DNA of 64,000 nucleotides from an uncultured Eggerthellaceae bacterium (GCA_934617065.1 CAKTTY010000004.1:62001-126000); one strand, 5' to 3'. Counted from the stretch's first letter, positions 6,969 through 15,448 are shown. Notes: generated by a model from the sequence alone, not told the origin. Program-made: numbers and translations.

Positions 6969-8411
6969 ATGAAGGCAACCGACCACATCAAGAGGGCGGC
7001 TTTCGAAAAAGCCGTAGATTATTTCCTGGCAGATCCTGAACACAACATCGTGAAAATCATGGACCTGATTGATAAAGTGGCGCCAAAGGATCTGTTCGCG
7101 TCTCAGCGAGCAGCGTTTCGTGGTGCCATCGACGACCAAAGCAACTGGTACCGCCTGATCATGCATATCATGAATGACACCAACCCTGAAGTGCGCGATG
7201 ATCTTGTGAAAACGCTCATCATCGACGGTAACTTGATGGCATGGCCGGTGCAGGAAGCTAACCGCGATAAGTATGAATGCAATATTCCGTGGGCTATCCT
7301 TCTCGATCCTACCAGTGCCTGCAATCTGCATTGCACGGGTTGCTGGGCGGCGGAATACGGCAACAAACTGAATCTCAGCTTGGAAGAGATCGATTCCATT
7401 ATCAAGCAGGGCAAAGAGCTGGGCACGCATGTGTATATCTACACGGGCGGCGAACCCCTGGTGCGTAAGAAGGACCTCATCAAACTATGTGAGATGCATC
7501 CCGATTGCGTGTTCCTCTCGTTTACCAACGGTACGCTTATCGACGAAGCGTTCTGCCAGGAAATGATTCGCGTGAAGAACTTCGTTCCCGCCATCAGCGC
7601 CGAAGGTTTTGAAGAGGCAACCGATAGCCGTCGTGGTGCGGGTACGTATGCAAAGGTGCAGAAGGCCATGCAGCTGCTGAAGCGAAACGGACTTCCTTTT
7701 GGTGTTTCTTGCTGCTACACCTCGCAGAATGCGGAATCGATCGCTTCGGAGGAGTATTTCGACTACCTCATCGATCAGGGCGCACTGTTCGCGTGGATTT
7801 TCTCGTTCATGCCAGTGGGCGCTGGATCTACGGCCGATCTTATGGCCAGCCCCGAGCAACGCGAACATCTGTATCGTTTCGTCCGCGAAATGCGTCAGAA
7901 GAAGCCTCTGTTCACGCTCGATTTCCAGAACGACGGCGAATTTGTAGGCGGTTGCATTGCTGGCGGGCGCCGTTATCTGCACATTAATGCGGCGGGCGAT
8001 GTCGACCCTTGCGTTTTCGCGCATTACTCCAATGCCAACATCCGTGAGGTCTCCCTGCTTGAGGCTTTGCAGTCGCCCATCTTCATGGAGTACTACCGCG
8101 AACAGCCTTTCAGCGATAATCTGCTCCGTCCTTGTCCTATCTTGGAAAACAGCGGCAAGCTAACCGAAATGGTCGAGCGTGCAGGCGCTCATTCCTCCGA
8201 TCTGCAGGAACAGGAAACTGCTGAAGAACTGTGCGCGAAGACCAAGGATGCTGCTGCGGCATGGAAGCCGGTTTCGGAACGCATTTGGAATGACCCGAAC
8301 GACCCGTTGTTCGAGAAGCGCCATGATGTCACCCAAGGGATGGCTGCAACCGATATGACGAAATTCGAGCGCCTGGGCCGTACCCGCCACCCAATGGGGC
8401 AAGGCAAATAG
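6969..8411 (+). CDS. Radical SAM protein
   Basis: A 480-residue radical S-adenosylmethionine enzyme. CNLHCTGC at about residues 118-125 is the CxxxCxxC motif for the 4Fe-4S cluster, and YTGGEPLVR at about 158-166 is the SAM-binding GGE motif. An N-terminal helical region of about 100 residues precedes the core. The C-terminus (about 345-395) has further cysteines in GGCIAGG, DPCVFAHY and RPCPILE that could bind an auxiliary cluster, as in SPASM-like enzymes. No peptide precursor or partner enzyme lies beside it, so the substrate cannot be named. The start ATG is preceded by AGAGGGGCAGCG. Expression is probably controlled by the divergent TetR regulator. Confidence 0.85.
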   Translation: MKATDHIKRAAFEKAVDYFLADPEHNIVKIMDLIDKVAPKDLFASQRAAFRGAIDDQSNWYRLIMHIMNDTNPEVRDDLVKTLIIDGNLMAWPVQEANRDKYECNIPWAILLDPTSACNLHCTGCWAAEYGNKLNLSLEEIDSIIKQGKELGTHVYIYTGGEPLVRKKDLIKLCEMHPDCVFLSFTNGTLIDEAFCQEMIRVKNFVPAISAEGFEEATDSRRGAGTYAKVQKAMQLLKRNGLPFGVSCCYTSQNAESIASEEYFDYLIDQGALFAWIFSFMPVGAGSTADLMASPEQREHLYRFVREMRQKKPLFTLDFQNDGEFVGGCIAGGRRYLHINAAGDVDPCVFAHYSNANIREVSLLEALQSPIFMEYYREQPFSDNLLRPCPILENSGKLTEMVERAGAHSSDLQEQETAEELCAKTKDAAAAWKPVSERIWNDPNDPLFEKRHDVTQGMAATDMTKFERLGRTRHPMGQGK

Positions 8412-8498
8412 TCCGTTTGCCCCCATAACCTGTTGGCGTTTTCTGTTGACGGCGCAGCATGGGGCGGGGGGACGTTATAGTACTATCGAAAAGTTGTG

Positions 8499-8527
8499 AG
8501 GAGGCAGCTTTGGCCGCCTCCTGTTTT
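8499..8527 (+). promoter_or_regulatory. Hairpin with U-run in the metK leader (possible attenuator)
   Basis: AGGAGGC (8499-8505) pairs with GCCTCCT (8516-8522), followed by GTTTT, between the probable metK promoter region and its ribosome-binding site (GAAAGGAAACG). The AGGAGG arm also resembles a Shine-Dalgarno sequence. It does not match a SAM riboswitch that I recognise. Confidence 0.45.
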
Positions 8528-8545
8528 CCCGAAAGGAAACGATAG

Positions 8546-9808
8546 ATGCAAGAAGAACAGCATTCGTACCTGTTTACGAGCGAATCGGTAACCGAGGGTC
8601 ATCCCGACAAGATCTGCGACCAGATCTCCGATGCCGTTTTGGATGCCATTCTCGCTAAGGAAATCGAGCTGGCGGCAGAGGGGTATGTTGCTCCAGGTGG
8701 AATTCCCGCCAACCCGAAAGAGGTTCGTTGTGCGGTGGAAACCATGGCTACTACTGGTCTTATCATGGTTACCGGCGAGGTGCGCACTCAGGCTTATGTT
8801 GATGTGCCGGGAATTGCCCGCGAGGTGCTTCGCGAAATTGGATACGATCGCGCTAAGTACGGTTTCGACTGCGATACCTGCGGTGTCTTGAACACTATTC
8901 ATGAGCAGTCCCCCGACATTGCGCAAGGCGTTGACGAATCATGGGAAACGCAGAACGGTGAAGCTGTTGATCCCTACGACCAAATCGGTGCGGGCGATCA
9001 GGGCATGATGTTTGGCTACGCCTGCAACGAGACGAAGACCCTTATGCCTTTGCCCCATTATCTGGCCAGCCGTTTGGCCGAGCGCCTTTCCAAGGTGCGC
9101 AAAGATGGCACCATGCCTAATCTGCGTCCCGACGGTAAAACCCAGGTTAGTGTTCGCTATATCGACGGCGTTCCTACTCAGGTTGAAAAGGTGGTTGTAT
9201 CCACTCAGCACTCCGAGGAAACCGATCCTGCCGAATTGCGCGAAGCGCTTAAGCGTAATGTTATCGATCCCGTGTTTGAAGCCGAGGGAGTAACGGTCGC
9301 AGACGATTTGGAACTGTATGTGAACCCTACCGGTCGTTTTGTAGTGGGTGGCCCTATGGGTGATGCGGGTCTTACTGGCCGCAAGATCATCGTCGACACC
9401 TATGGCGGTATGGGGCGTCACGGCGGTGGCGCTTTCTCGGGCAAGGACTGCACAAAGGTTGACCGCTCGGGAGCCTATGCTGCTCGTTGGGTTGCCAAGA
9501 ATGTGGTTGCCGCCGGTTTGGCAACGCGTTGCGAGGTTCAGATTGCCTATGCCATTGGCGTTGCGCGCCCTGTTTCCGTAATGGTCGATACGTTTGGCAC
9601 GGGCATCGTTCCCGCATCTGACATCGAGGCAGCGGTAAACAAGGTGTTCGACTTGCGTCCTGGTGCTATCATCGACGAGCTTGATTTGCGCCGTCCTATC
9701 TATCGCAAAACTGCGGCATACGGCCATTTTGGTCGCGAGCTTCCTGAATTTACCTGGGAAAAGACCGACAAGGCTGAAGAGCTGAAGGCAGCGTGCGGCA
9801 TCGCGTAA
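8546..9808 (+). CDS. metK: S-adenosylmethionine synthetase
   Basis: A 420-residue enzyme that makes S-adenosylmethionine from methionine and ATP in the cytosol. The N-terminal motif [20 protein letters not shown], the central [12 protein letters not shown] signature and the C-terminal [17 protein letters not shown]-loop-like motif are all present, as is the terminal GHFGRE. Length is slightly above the family norm (about 385-400), with an extra stretch near residues 40-55 ([16 protein letters not shown]). The ATG follows GAAAGGAAACGATAG. It lies downstream of a radical SAM gene that consumes SAM, but has its own leader with a hairpin. The stop codon lies inside the first of three 34-bp tandem repeats, followed by a terminator. 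Confidence 0.97.
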   Translation: MQEEQHSYLFTSESVTEGHPDKICDQISDAVLDAILAKEIELAAEGYVAPGGIPANPKEVRCAVETMATTGLIMVTGEVRTQAYVDVPGIAREVLREIGYDRAKYGFDCDTCGVLNTIHEQSPDIAQGVDESWETQNGEAVDPYDQIGAGDQGMMFGYACNETKTLMPLPHYLASRLAERLSKVRKDGTMPNLRPDGKTQVSVRYIDGVPTQVEKVVVSTQHSEETDPAELREALKRNVIDPVFEAEGVTVADDLELYVNPTGRFVVGGPMGDAGLTGRKIIVDTYGGMGRHGGGAFSGKDCTKVDRSGAYAARWVAKNVVAAGLATRCEVQIAYAIGVARPVSVMVDTFGTGIVPASDIEAAVNKVFDLRPGAIIDELDLRRPIYRKTAAYGHFGRELPEFTWEKTDKAEELKAACGIA

Positions 9809-9903
9809 AGCGCCTTCCTCGAATCGAATCAACATCGCGTAAAGCGCTGTTCTCGAATCGATCCAGCATCGCCCAAAGCGTTATCCCCAAACCGAATCAA
9901 CGG
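9802..9903. repeat. Three 34-bp tandem repeats overlapping the metK stop codon
   Basis: Units start at 9802, 9836 and 9870. The first two share CGCGTAAAGCG followed by a TTCTCGAATCGA-like segment. The third is more diverged (CGCCCAAAGCG and CCGAATCAAC). The TAA of metK is in the first unit. Confidence 0.85.
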
Positions 9904-9907
9904 TTGT

Positions 9908-9933
9908 AAGCCCCGTTTCGACGGGGCTTTTTT
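9908..9933 (+). terminator. Terminator after metK
   Basis: AAGCCCCGT, loop TTCG, ACGGGGCTT, then TTTT. A 9-bp stem with a stable UUCG-type loop. Confidence 0.92.
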
Positions 9934-10260
9934 ACGCAGTGATGCCGCGAGCATGGGGAAGGACCGCGGCTGCGATTTGTCGTCGGTCATCACGGGCGAG
10001 TGGCGCCGCGAGCATGGGGAGGGCTTCCGCAAGCTTGGTCCAGAATCCGATTGCTGGGAGCGATGCTACGATCATGAGCCCTTCGCAAGCCTGAGTCTGT
10101 ATCCAATCGGTGGGGGTGATGATGAAAGCGTAGGGAGGAGTCGGTTCTTTCGGGTGGGCGAATCGCCCTTTCCCTATTGGGGGTGGAGGCGGTAAGGCGA
10201 GCTGGCCCAATTTGAGGCAGGGATGCTCCAATCCTTCCGTCGGCGTGGCAAGAAAAGAAC

Positions 10261-10448
10261 ATTTTGTACTCTTGCGCAGCCGGAAGGCGGCTTTCTGGCA
10301 AGATCTCGCTGAAATGTACCCTCGGACAGCCTATTTTGGCGAGATAGACGCATTTTGTACGCTTTAGGCTGAAAAAACGCTGTCGAAGGGTACATTTCGC
10401 GAATATTCTGCCGGAAAGGCCATGTTTTTCTGCCCGAGGGTACAAAAT
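10261..10448. repeat. 70-bp inverted repeat with internal repeat motifs
   Basis: Arm 10261-10330 aligns without gaps to the reverse complement of 10379-10448, with about 48 of 70 identical positions. The motifs ATTTTGTAC at the outer end and GAAATGTACCCT at the inner end are almost perfect. A further ATTTTGTAC lies in the central loop (10352-10360). GTAC-centred motifs therefore recur five times in 190 bases. Confidence 0.7.
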
Positions 10449-10616
10449 ACGCCGATCCGGCCATTCTTTGGCTATCCCGCTCTTTGCATTGAAGGGTATC
10501 TGAAAGGCCCTTCCGGGATACGGAAAGAGGCAAGGGGTAGTGGCGATGTAATCCGCCTGTTCTCGTTACCATTTTCCAGCAAAGCAAGAGGGGCCTGCAT
10601 CTATATTGCTGTAACT

Positions 10617-10655
10617 ATGCAGCTGCAACTATATAACTGCAGCCATGCAGCTGCA
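10617..10655. promoter_or_regulatory. Pair of TGCAGCTGCA palindromes upstream of cooS
   Basis: Two identical 11-mers, ATGCAGCTGCA, at 10617-10627 and 10645-10655, with a CTGCAG between them. Palindromic direct repeats 28 bases apart suggest an operator, but no regulator is known. Confidence 0.4.
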
Positions 10656-10776
10656 CCTCTTCTCTCTCGGCATACCCAACCTATCCATAACCCCAGATAA
10701 AACAAGGTTATAGCGCATTTTTATAGCGTGCGTTTGGGTATCCCGATAATTGATCCGCAAATAAATCCTACCAATT

Positions 10777-10807
10777 CCCTTGATATTAAGGGTTATTGCT
10801 CTATTCT
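10777..10807 (+). promoter_or_regulatory. Probable cooS promoter with overlapping palindrome
   Basis: TTGATA (10780-10785), a 16-base spacer and TATTCT (10802-10807). The -35 lies inside the palindrome CCCTT-GATATT-AAGGG (10777-10792), a possible operator. Confidence 0.45.
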
Positions 10808-10857
10808 CTTTAAGCCTAGAAACCTAGTAGGAGAACTAGGAAAGAAAAGGACAGAGG

Positions 10858-12927
10858 ATGAGCGACGCTAACCCTACGCCCGTGTTTGCAACCCGAAATG
10901 CGGACGGGATAAACGAGAAGGAACTCGCCTACGCCATAGCGCAAAGCGAGTACGAGCATGAACATGGCCACCACCATAGCCATGACGGTGCGGATTTTTA
11001 CGACTACACGCAGGCTGTGCGTGAATACAAGAAAACGTTTGCAAGCAAGCAACAGGTTATCGAGCAGACGCCCGATCCGGCCGTGCGCGATATGCTCTTG
11101 CGCATGCAGGAGCTCCGCATCGATACGGTATTCGACCGTTTTGATGCCCAGCAGCCGCAATGCTCGTTCGGCATCGCGGGCATCTGCTGCAAGAATTGCT
11201 TTATGGGCCCCTGCAAGATAACCAAGAAGGCACCGCGTGGCGTATGCGGCGCCGATGCCGATTTGATAGTCGCCCGTAACATGCTGCGTTCCCTTGCTTC
11301 GGGGGCTGCAGCGCACGGTGCTCGTGGTCGCGAGAGCATGCTGGCGTTGAAACGTGCGGGTGAAGGCGCGCTGAATCTTCCTATTGAGGGTGAGGCGAAG
11401 ATCAGGGCCGTCTGCCAAAAGTTCGGCATAGATGTCTCGGGTAAAACCCTTAATCAGCTTGCGGTGGAAGTGGCCGATATTTTGCTGGAGGATCTTTCTC
11501 GCACTGCACCCAGTGATCACAGAACCGTTCATGCCTTTGCGCCGCAAGAGCGTTTGGATACCTGGGAAAAGCTGGGCATCTTACCCATCAGCGTCTACCA
11601 CGAGGTATTCGAAAGCTTGCACAAAACCAGTGTAGGCACTGATGGCGATTGGCGTCACGTTATGCAGCAGTTCCTGCGTACGGGTGTTGCCTTTGCTTGG
11701 ACTAGCTGCTTGGGTTCTTCCATCGCAATGGATAGCCTGTTCGGTTTGCCGGAACGCCGCAAAACCACCATGAATCTTGGTGCGTTGAAAAAGGGCTGGG
11801 TAAACATTGCGGTGCACGGACATTCGCCGCTTATGGTGAGCGAGATCGTGCGTGTGGGACGTTCTGCCGAATACCAGGAAAAGGCGCGTGCCGCAGGAGC
11901 GGAGGGTATCCAGTTCTACGGCATCTGCTGCTCGGGGCTTTCGGCGATGTATCGCTACGGTGGGGTTATCCCGCTTTCCAATGCGGTTGGCGCTGAGCTG
12001 GTGCTGGGTACTGGCGCACTGGATTTGTGGGTGGCCGATGTGCAGGATGTGTTTCCTTCCATCATGGATGTGGCGCGGTGCTTCAAAACCACGGTGGTAA
12101 CCACCAGCGATTCTGCGCGGTTGCCGGGTGCCGAGCATTACGACTTCGACCATCATCATGCCAATTTGGGCGATATCCACGAGCTTGCCGTGAAAATTGT
12201 GGAGCGTGGCATTGAAAGTCACGCCAATCGCCGTGAGGTGCCGGTAGCTATTCCCCAGTATGAGGCTGAGGTCGAAGTGGGCTTTTCCGCTGAATTCGCT
12301 CAGAGTCGGTATGGCCTTGATGCGATTGCCGACGCTTTGCGTGAAGGGCGCATCCGCGGCGTCGTCAACCTGGTGGGCTGCAATAATCCCCGTATCGTCT
12401 ACGAAAAAGCCATTGTCGAGGTTGCCGATTACCTCATCGGGCACGATGTGCTCGTTATGACAAACGGCTGCGCATCGTTCCCCCTTATGAAGCTGGGCTA
12501 TTGCTCGAATAAGGCTTTGAAGCAAGCAGGGGAAGGTTTGCGTGGCTTTCTGGGTGATGTATCGCCCGTGTGGCAGATGGGCGAATGCCTGGACAATGCT
12601 CGCGCCTCGGCGCTGTTCTGTGGGGTTGCCGCCGAATCGGGCCACGCCATCAAAGATTTGCCTTTCGCGTTTGTAAGCCCCGAATGGTCGAATGAAAAGG
12701 GCATTTGTGCGGCATTGGCGTTTCGCTTGTTGGGCATGAATTCGTACCACAGCGTGTATGCGCCTACGCAAGGCTCCGAAAGGGTAACTGAATTCATGGA
12801 GCATGGCACCAAACCCCTACTTGGTTCCGAGATGGTGGTTGATGTAGATCATCGGGCATTGGCGAAAAGAATCGTCGAAGACATGGATGCGCGCAGGCGC
12901 GCACTGGGATGGAAGGTGAACGGGTAA
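10858..12927 (+). CDS. cooS: Anaerobic nickel carbon-monoxide dehydrogenase, catalytic subunit
   Basis: This 689-residue enzyme interconverts CO and CO2 with a Ni-Fe-S C-cluster and passes electrons to ferredoxin-like partners. Cys102, Cys110, Cys111, Cys114 and Cys119 (CSFGIAGICCKNCFMGPC) are the D- and B-cluster ligands. Later cysteines in FYGICCSG, NLVGCNNPR, MTNGCASF and GECLDNAR fit the C-cluster set, as does VHGHSP. The first 60 or so residues are an extension relative to short family members and contain a His-rich stretch (EHEHGHHHSH, 33-42) that could bind nickel. No cooC maturation ATPase or cooF ferredoxin is adjacent. Instead the stop is followed directly by an ABC transporter start codon (TAAATG), so CODH and transporter are one operon. 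Confidence 0.95.
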   Translation: MSDANPTPVFATRNADGINEKELAYAIAQSEYEHEHGHHHSHDGADFYDYTQAVREYKKTFASKQQVIEQTPDPAVRDMLLRMQELRIDTVFDRFDAQQPQCSFGIAGICCKNCFMGPCKITKKAPRGVCGADADLIVARNMLRSLASGAAAHGARGRESMLALKRAGEGALNLPIEGEAKIRAVCQKFGIDVSGKTLNQLAVEVADILLEDLSRTAPSDHRTVHAFAPQERLDTWEKLGILPISVYHEVFESLHKTSVGTDGDWRHVMQQFLRTGVAFAWTSCLGSSIAMDSLFGLPERRKTTMNLGALKKGWVNIAVHGHSPLMVSEIVRVGRSAEYQEKARAAGAEGIQFYGICCSGLSAMYRYGGVIPLSNAVGAELVLGTGALDLWVADVQDVFPSIMDVARCFKTTVVTTSDSARLPGAEHYDFDHHHANLGDIHELAVKIVERGIESHANRREVPVAIPQYEAEVEVGFSAEFAQSRYGLDAIADALREGRIRGVVNLVGCNNPRIVYEKAIVEVADYLIGHDVLVMTNGCASFPLMKLGYCSNKALKQAGEGLRGFLGDVSPVWQMGECLDNARASALFCGVAAESGHAIKDLPFAFVSPEWSNEKGICAALAFRLLGMNSYHSVYAPTQGSERVTEFMEHGTKPLLGSEMVVDVDHRALAKRIVEDMDARRRALGWKVNG

Positions 12928-13884
12928 ATGAAGCTTGCAAAGGGCACGTTGCGTGCGTTGGTGGCGCTTTTAGCCACGTTGGCGCTCGTGGCGACGGCCG
13001 TGTACTACAAGGTCGATGAAGCAGGCATCGGCGCCTCAGAGGAGCAAACCACCATAACCATTGCCTACCTGCCCATAACCCATGCGGTACCACTGTTCAA
13101 AGCCGCCGATCAGCTTGAGCAGCAGAATAGCAATGTTCACGTTGAGCTGGTGAAATATGGCGGATGGGCCGAGCTTATGGATGCACTTGACTCCGGACGC
13201 GTCGATGGCGCATCGGTGCTTATCGAAATGGCTATGGAAGCGAAGAGCCAGGGGATTCCTCTCGAGCTGTCTCTTCTGGGGCACCGTGATGGCAATGTGA
13301 TCATCGCAAGCAACGATGTTGCCTCGCCTGCGCAGCTGAAAGGCAAGACCATTGCCATTCCGAATGAGCAGTCCTCTCACAACATTTTGGTTCAGCAGCT
13401 GCTTAACAAGTACGGCATGAGCGAAAAAGATGTGACGTTGGTCGAAATGGCTCCTGCCGAAATGCCTGCTGGCTTGAAATCGGGGCAGATTGACGGCTAT
13501 TGCGTGGCGGAACCTTTCGGCGCTAAGGCGGTAGAGACCGGCGTGGGACACGTGCTGGCCACTTCCGACGAGCTGTGGGAGAACTCCATTTGCTGCGGCA
13601 TCGTGTTCAACACGCAGGCCACCGCCCAGAAACAGGAAGCCCTGAAAACCTTCAAGCAGGCCTACCTTTCTGCAGGCGACTCGCTGACTAAAGACGAAGC
13701 GGTGCAGATAGCGGTGAACAACCTGGGTCAGGACGAAGCAACCAGCCAGCAGTCGCTTCAGTGGATTTCCTTCAACGATCTGAGTGTGATCGAAGAAGCA
13801 TACGAAAGGCTTCGTCAGGAAGTTATCGAGTATGGCCTGAACGACAACCCGCCCACGTATGACGAGTTCGTGGCGAAAAACTAA
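12928..13884 (+). CDS. ABC transporter substrate-binding protein (NrtA/SsuA/TauA type)
   Basis: A 318-residue protein with an N-terminal signal or anchor helix (about 8-27, no lipobox cysteine) and a NMT1/SsuA-like binding fold. It has ITIAYLPITHAVPLFKA at the start of the mature part, VDGASVLIEMAM, KGKTIAIPNEQSSHNIL and DGYCVAEPFGAKAVETG. The segment ELWENSICCGIVF falls where nitrate/bicarbonate-type proteins contact the ligand. The family takes up nitrate, bicarbonate, sulfonates or pyrimidine precursors; the ligand here cannot be named. The ATG abuts the TAA of cooS, so it is translationally coupled to CO dehydrogenase, and permease and ATPase genes follow. The link to CODH suggests a substrate needed by, or produced through, CO/CO2 metabolism (inference). 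Confidence 0.85.
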   Translation: MKLAKGTLRALVALLATLALVATAVYYKVDEAGIGASEEQTTITIAYLPITHAVPLFKAADQLEQQNSNVHVELVKYGGWAELMDALDSGRVDGASVLIEMAMEAKSQGIPLELSLLGHRDGNVIIASNDVASPAQLKGKTIAIPNEQSSHNILVQQLLNKYGMSEKDVTLVEMAPAEMPAGLKSGQIDGYCVAEPFGAKAVETGVGHVLATSDELWENSICCGIVFNTQATAQKQEALKTFKQAYLSAGDSLTKDEAVQIAVNNLGQDEATSQQSLQWISFNDLSVIEEAYERLRQEVIEYGLNDNPPTYDEFVAKN

Positions 13885-13899
13885 AAGGGAGTGTGTATT

Positions 13900-14667
13900 G
13901 TGAGCAAAGTTCTAAAAGGGGCAGTTTCGTTTGCGGTGCTGCTTGCGATATGGCAAGTGCTGGCAGTTTCAGGCGCGTTTCCCTCGTCTCTGTTCCCGGG
14001 TCCGGGCTCTGTCGCGGGTGCCTTAGCCGAGCGAGCCGAAAGCGGTCAGTTGCTGTTGGACGTAGGCGCTAGCATGTACCGATTCTTCATTGGGTATGTG
14101 GTGGCATGCGTGACGGCGGTTCTGCTGGGGCTGGTAATGGGCTGGTGCACGCGAGCTTGGGAGTTTCTGAACCCAGTGGTGCAGTTTCTGCGGCCTATTT
14201 CACCTGTGGCATGGCTTCCGTTCATTGTGTTGTGGCTGGGCATCGGGGATGTCCCCGCTATCGTTGTCATCTTCTTGGCGGCGTTCTTCCCGGTATTGCT
14301 CTCCACGGTGGGCGCGGTGCGTCGCATCGATCCTGTGTATCTGAAAGTGTCGAAGAACTTCGGCCTGGGCAGCGCGCAGACTCTATTCAAGATCGTGTTA
14401 CCTGCAGTGTTCCCTGTTATCGCTAATGCGCTTCACATTGCTTTGGGCACGGCATGGATCTTCTTGGTCGCCGGCGAAATGGCGGGCACGCAATCGGGCT
14501 TGGGCTTCCTCATCGTGGATGCGCGCAATAACTTGCGCACAGATGAGCTCTTGGCGGCCATTGTCGCTATCGGTGTTTTGGGCGTGCTGCTGGACTGGAT
14601 CATCAAACAATTCGAGGAAACCGTGAACCGCATATGGGGCACCGGTGCGCAAGGAGCTGAAGAATAA
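13900..14667 (+). CDS. ABC transporter permease (SsuC/NrtB/TauC type)
   Basis: A 255-residue inner-membrane permease with about six membrane segments. The conserved BPD_transp_1 loop reads EFLNPVVQFLRPISPVAWLPF and VSKNFGLGSAQTLFKIVLPA; the latter contains the EAA-type helix that contacts the ATPase. A C-terminal GLGFLIVDARNNLRTDELLA is characteristic of the nitrate/sulfonate/bicarbonate group. The start was placed at GTG 13900 because AAAGGGAG lies 8-12 bases upstream; the alternative GTG at 13891 overlaps that site. It is the second gene of the transporter set behind cooS, and its TAA abuts the ATG of the ATPase gene. Confidence 0.9.
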   Translation: MSKVLKGAVSFAVLLAIWQVLAVSGAFPSSLFPGPGSVAGALAERAESGQLLLDVGASMYRFFIGYVVACVTAVLLGLVMGWCTRAWEFLNPVVQFLRPISPVAWLPFIVLWLGIGDVPAIVVIFLAAFFPVLLSTVGAVRRIDPVYLKVSKNFGLGSAQTLFKIVLPAVFPVIANALHIALGTAWIFLVAGEMAGTQSGLGFLIVDARNNLRTDELLAAIVAIGVLGVLLDWIIKQFEETVNRIWGTGAQGAEE

Positions 14668-15441
14668 ATGGCATATATTGAGGTCAACGATGTGTCGAAG
14701 GTGTACCAACGCGAAGGCGAGCCGTTTCATGCGTTGAGCCACGTGTCTCTGAAAATCGAGCGCGGTGAGTTCATCTGCCTTTTGGGTCCTTCGGGCTGCG
14801 GAAAAACAACGCTGCTCAATACGCTTGCCGGTTTCGAGCGTCCTGACGAGGGTCAAGTGCTCATCGGAGGAGAAAGAGTTGAGGGCCCGGTTCCCAGCCG
14901 CGTTACCATCTTCCAGCATTATGGGCTTTTGCCTTGGCAAACCGTGGAAAAGAACGTGATGCTGGGGCTTCTGGCGAAGAAGATGCCCAAGGAGAAAGCG
15001 CATGCTGTTGCGGAAAAGTACATTGACCTGGTGGGGCTTGCGGGTTTTGAGCATGTGCGCCCTGCGCAGCTTTCCGGCGGCATGCAACAGCGTGTTTCCA
15101 TTGCACGCGGGTTGGCGGTGCAGCCCGATGTGCTGTTCATGGATGAGCCGTTTGCTGCGCTCGATGCCATTACCCGCTTGAAAATGCAGGACGATATCCA
15201 CCGCATTGCCGAAGAAGAAGGGGTAACGGTGGTGTTTGTTACCCATGATATCGAGGAGGCGGTTGCCCTGGCCGATCGGATCGTGGTGTTAACGCCCAAC
15301 CCTGGCCAGGTGAAGGAAGTGATAAAGGTCGAGCTGGGGCCTGATCGCTTGCGAACGGCCGATGATTTCCTTGCGGTGCGCGACCATGTGTTCGATGTGT
15401 TCGGCATGAAGCCGAACTGGAACGTCGAGTATGTGATCTAG
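14668..15441 (+). CDS. ABC transporter ATP-binding protein (SsuB/NrtD/TauB type)
   Basis: A 257-residue ATPase that energises the upstream permease. It has Walker A GPSGCGKTT at about 39-47, the Q-loop in FQHYGLLPW, the signature LSGGMQQRVSIARGLA, Walker B VLFMDEPFAALD and the switch histidine in VFVTHDIEEAV. Sequence details match the nitrate/sulfonate/taurine importer class. Its ATG immediately follows the permease stop, making a tightly coupled cooS-SBP-permease-ATPase unit. A GC-rich hairpin follows the gene. Confidence 0.93.
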   Translation: MAYIEVNDVSKVYQREGEPFHALSHVSLKIERGEFICLLGPSGCGKTTLLNTLAGFERPDEGQVLIGGERVEGPVPSRVTIFQHYGLLPWQTVEKNVMLGLLAKKMPKEKAHAVAEKYIDLVGLAGFEHVRPAQLSGGMQQRVSIARGLAVQPDVLFMDEPFAALDAITRLKMQDDIHRIAEEEGVTVVFVTHDIEEAVALADRIVVLTPNPGQVKEVIKVELGPDRLRTADDFLAVRDHVFDVFGMKPNWNVEYVI

Positions 15442-15448
15442 CTTTTCT

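Larger units (their letters stand above)
9934..10857. other. Long non-coding interval between metK and cooS
   Basis: About 920 bases with no convincing gene on either strand. Short open frames exist but have no ribosome site or recognisable domains. It holds a near-duplicate GCCGCGAGCATGGGGA segment (about 9945 and 10005), the 70-bp inverted repeat at 10261-10448, TGCAGCTGCA palindromes near 10620-10655, an A/T-rich stretch, and the cooS promoter. Confidence 0.6.

Noticed and set aside
8412..8545. SAM riboswitch before metK
   Set aside because: The leader is too short and lacks the multi-helix arrangement of known SAM riboswitches; only one hairpin is present.
9802..9903. Short direct repeats that could suggest a CRISPR array
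   Set aside because: The three units are contiguous with no spacers, decay quickly, and no cas genes are present.
9953..10590. Open frames of 80-150 codons on both strands between metK and cooS
   Set aside because: They overlap each other, cover the inverted repeat, have no ribosome-binding sites and show no domain-like sequence.
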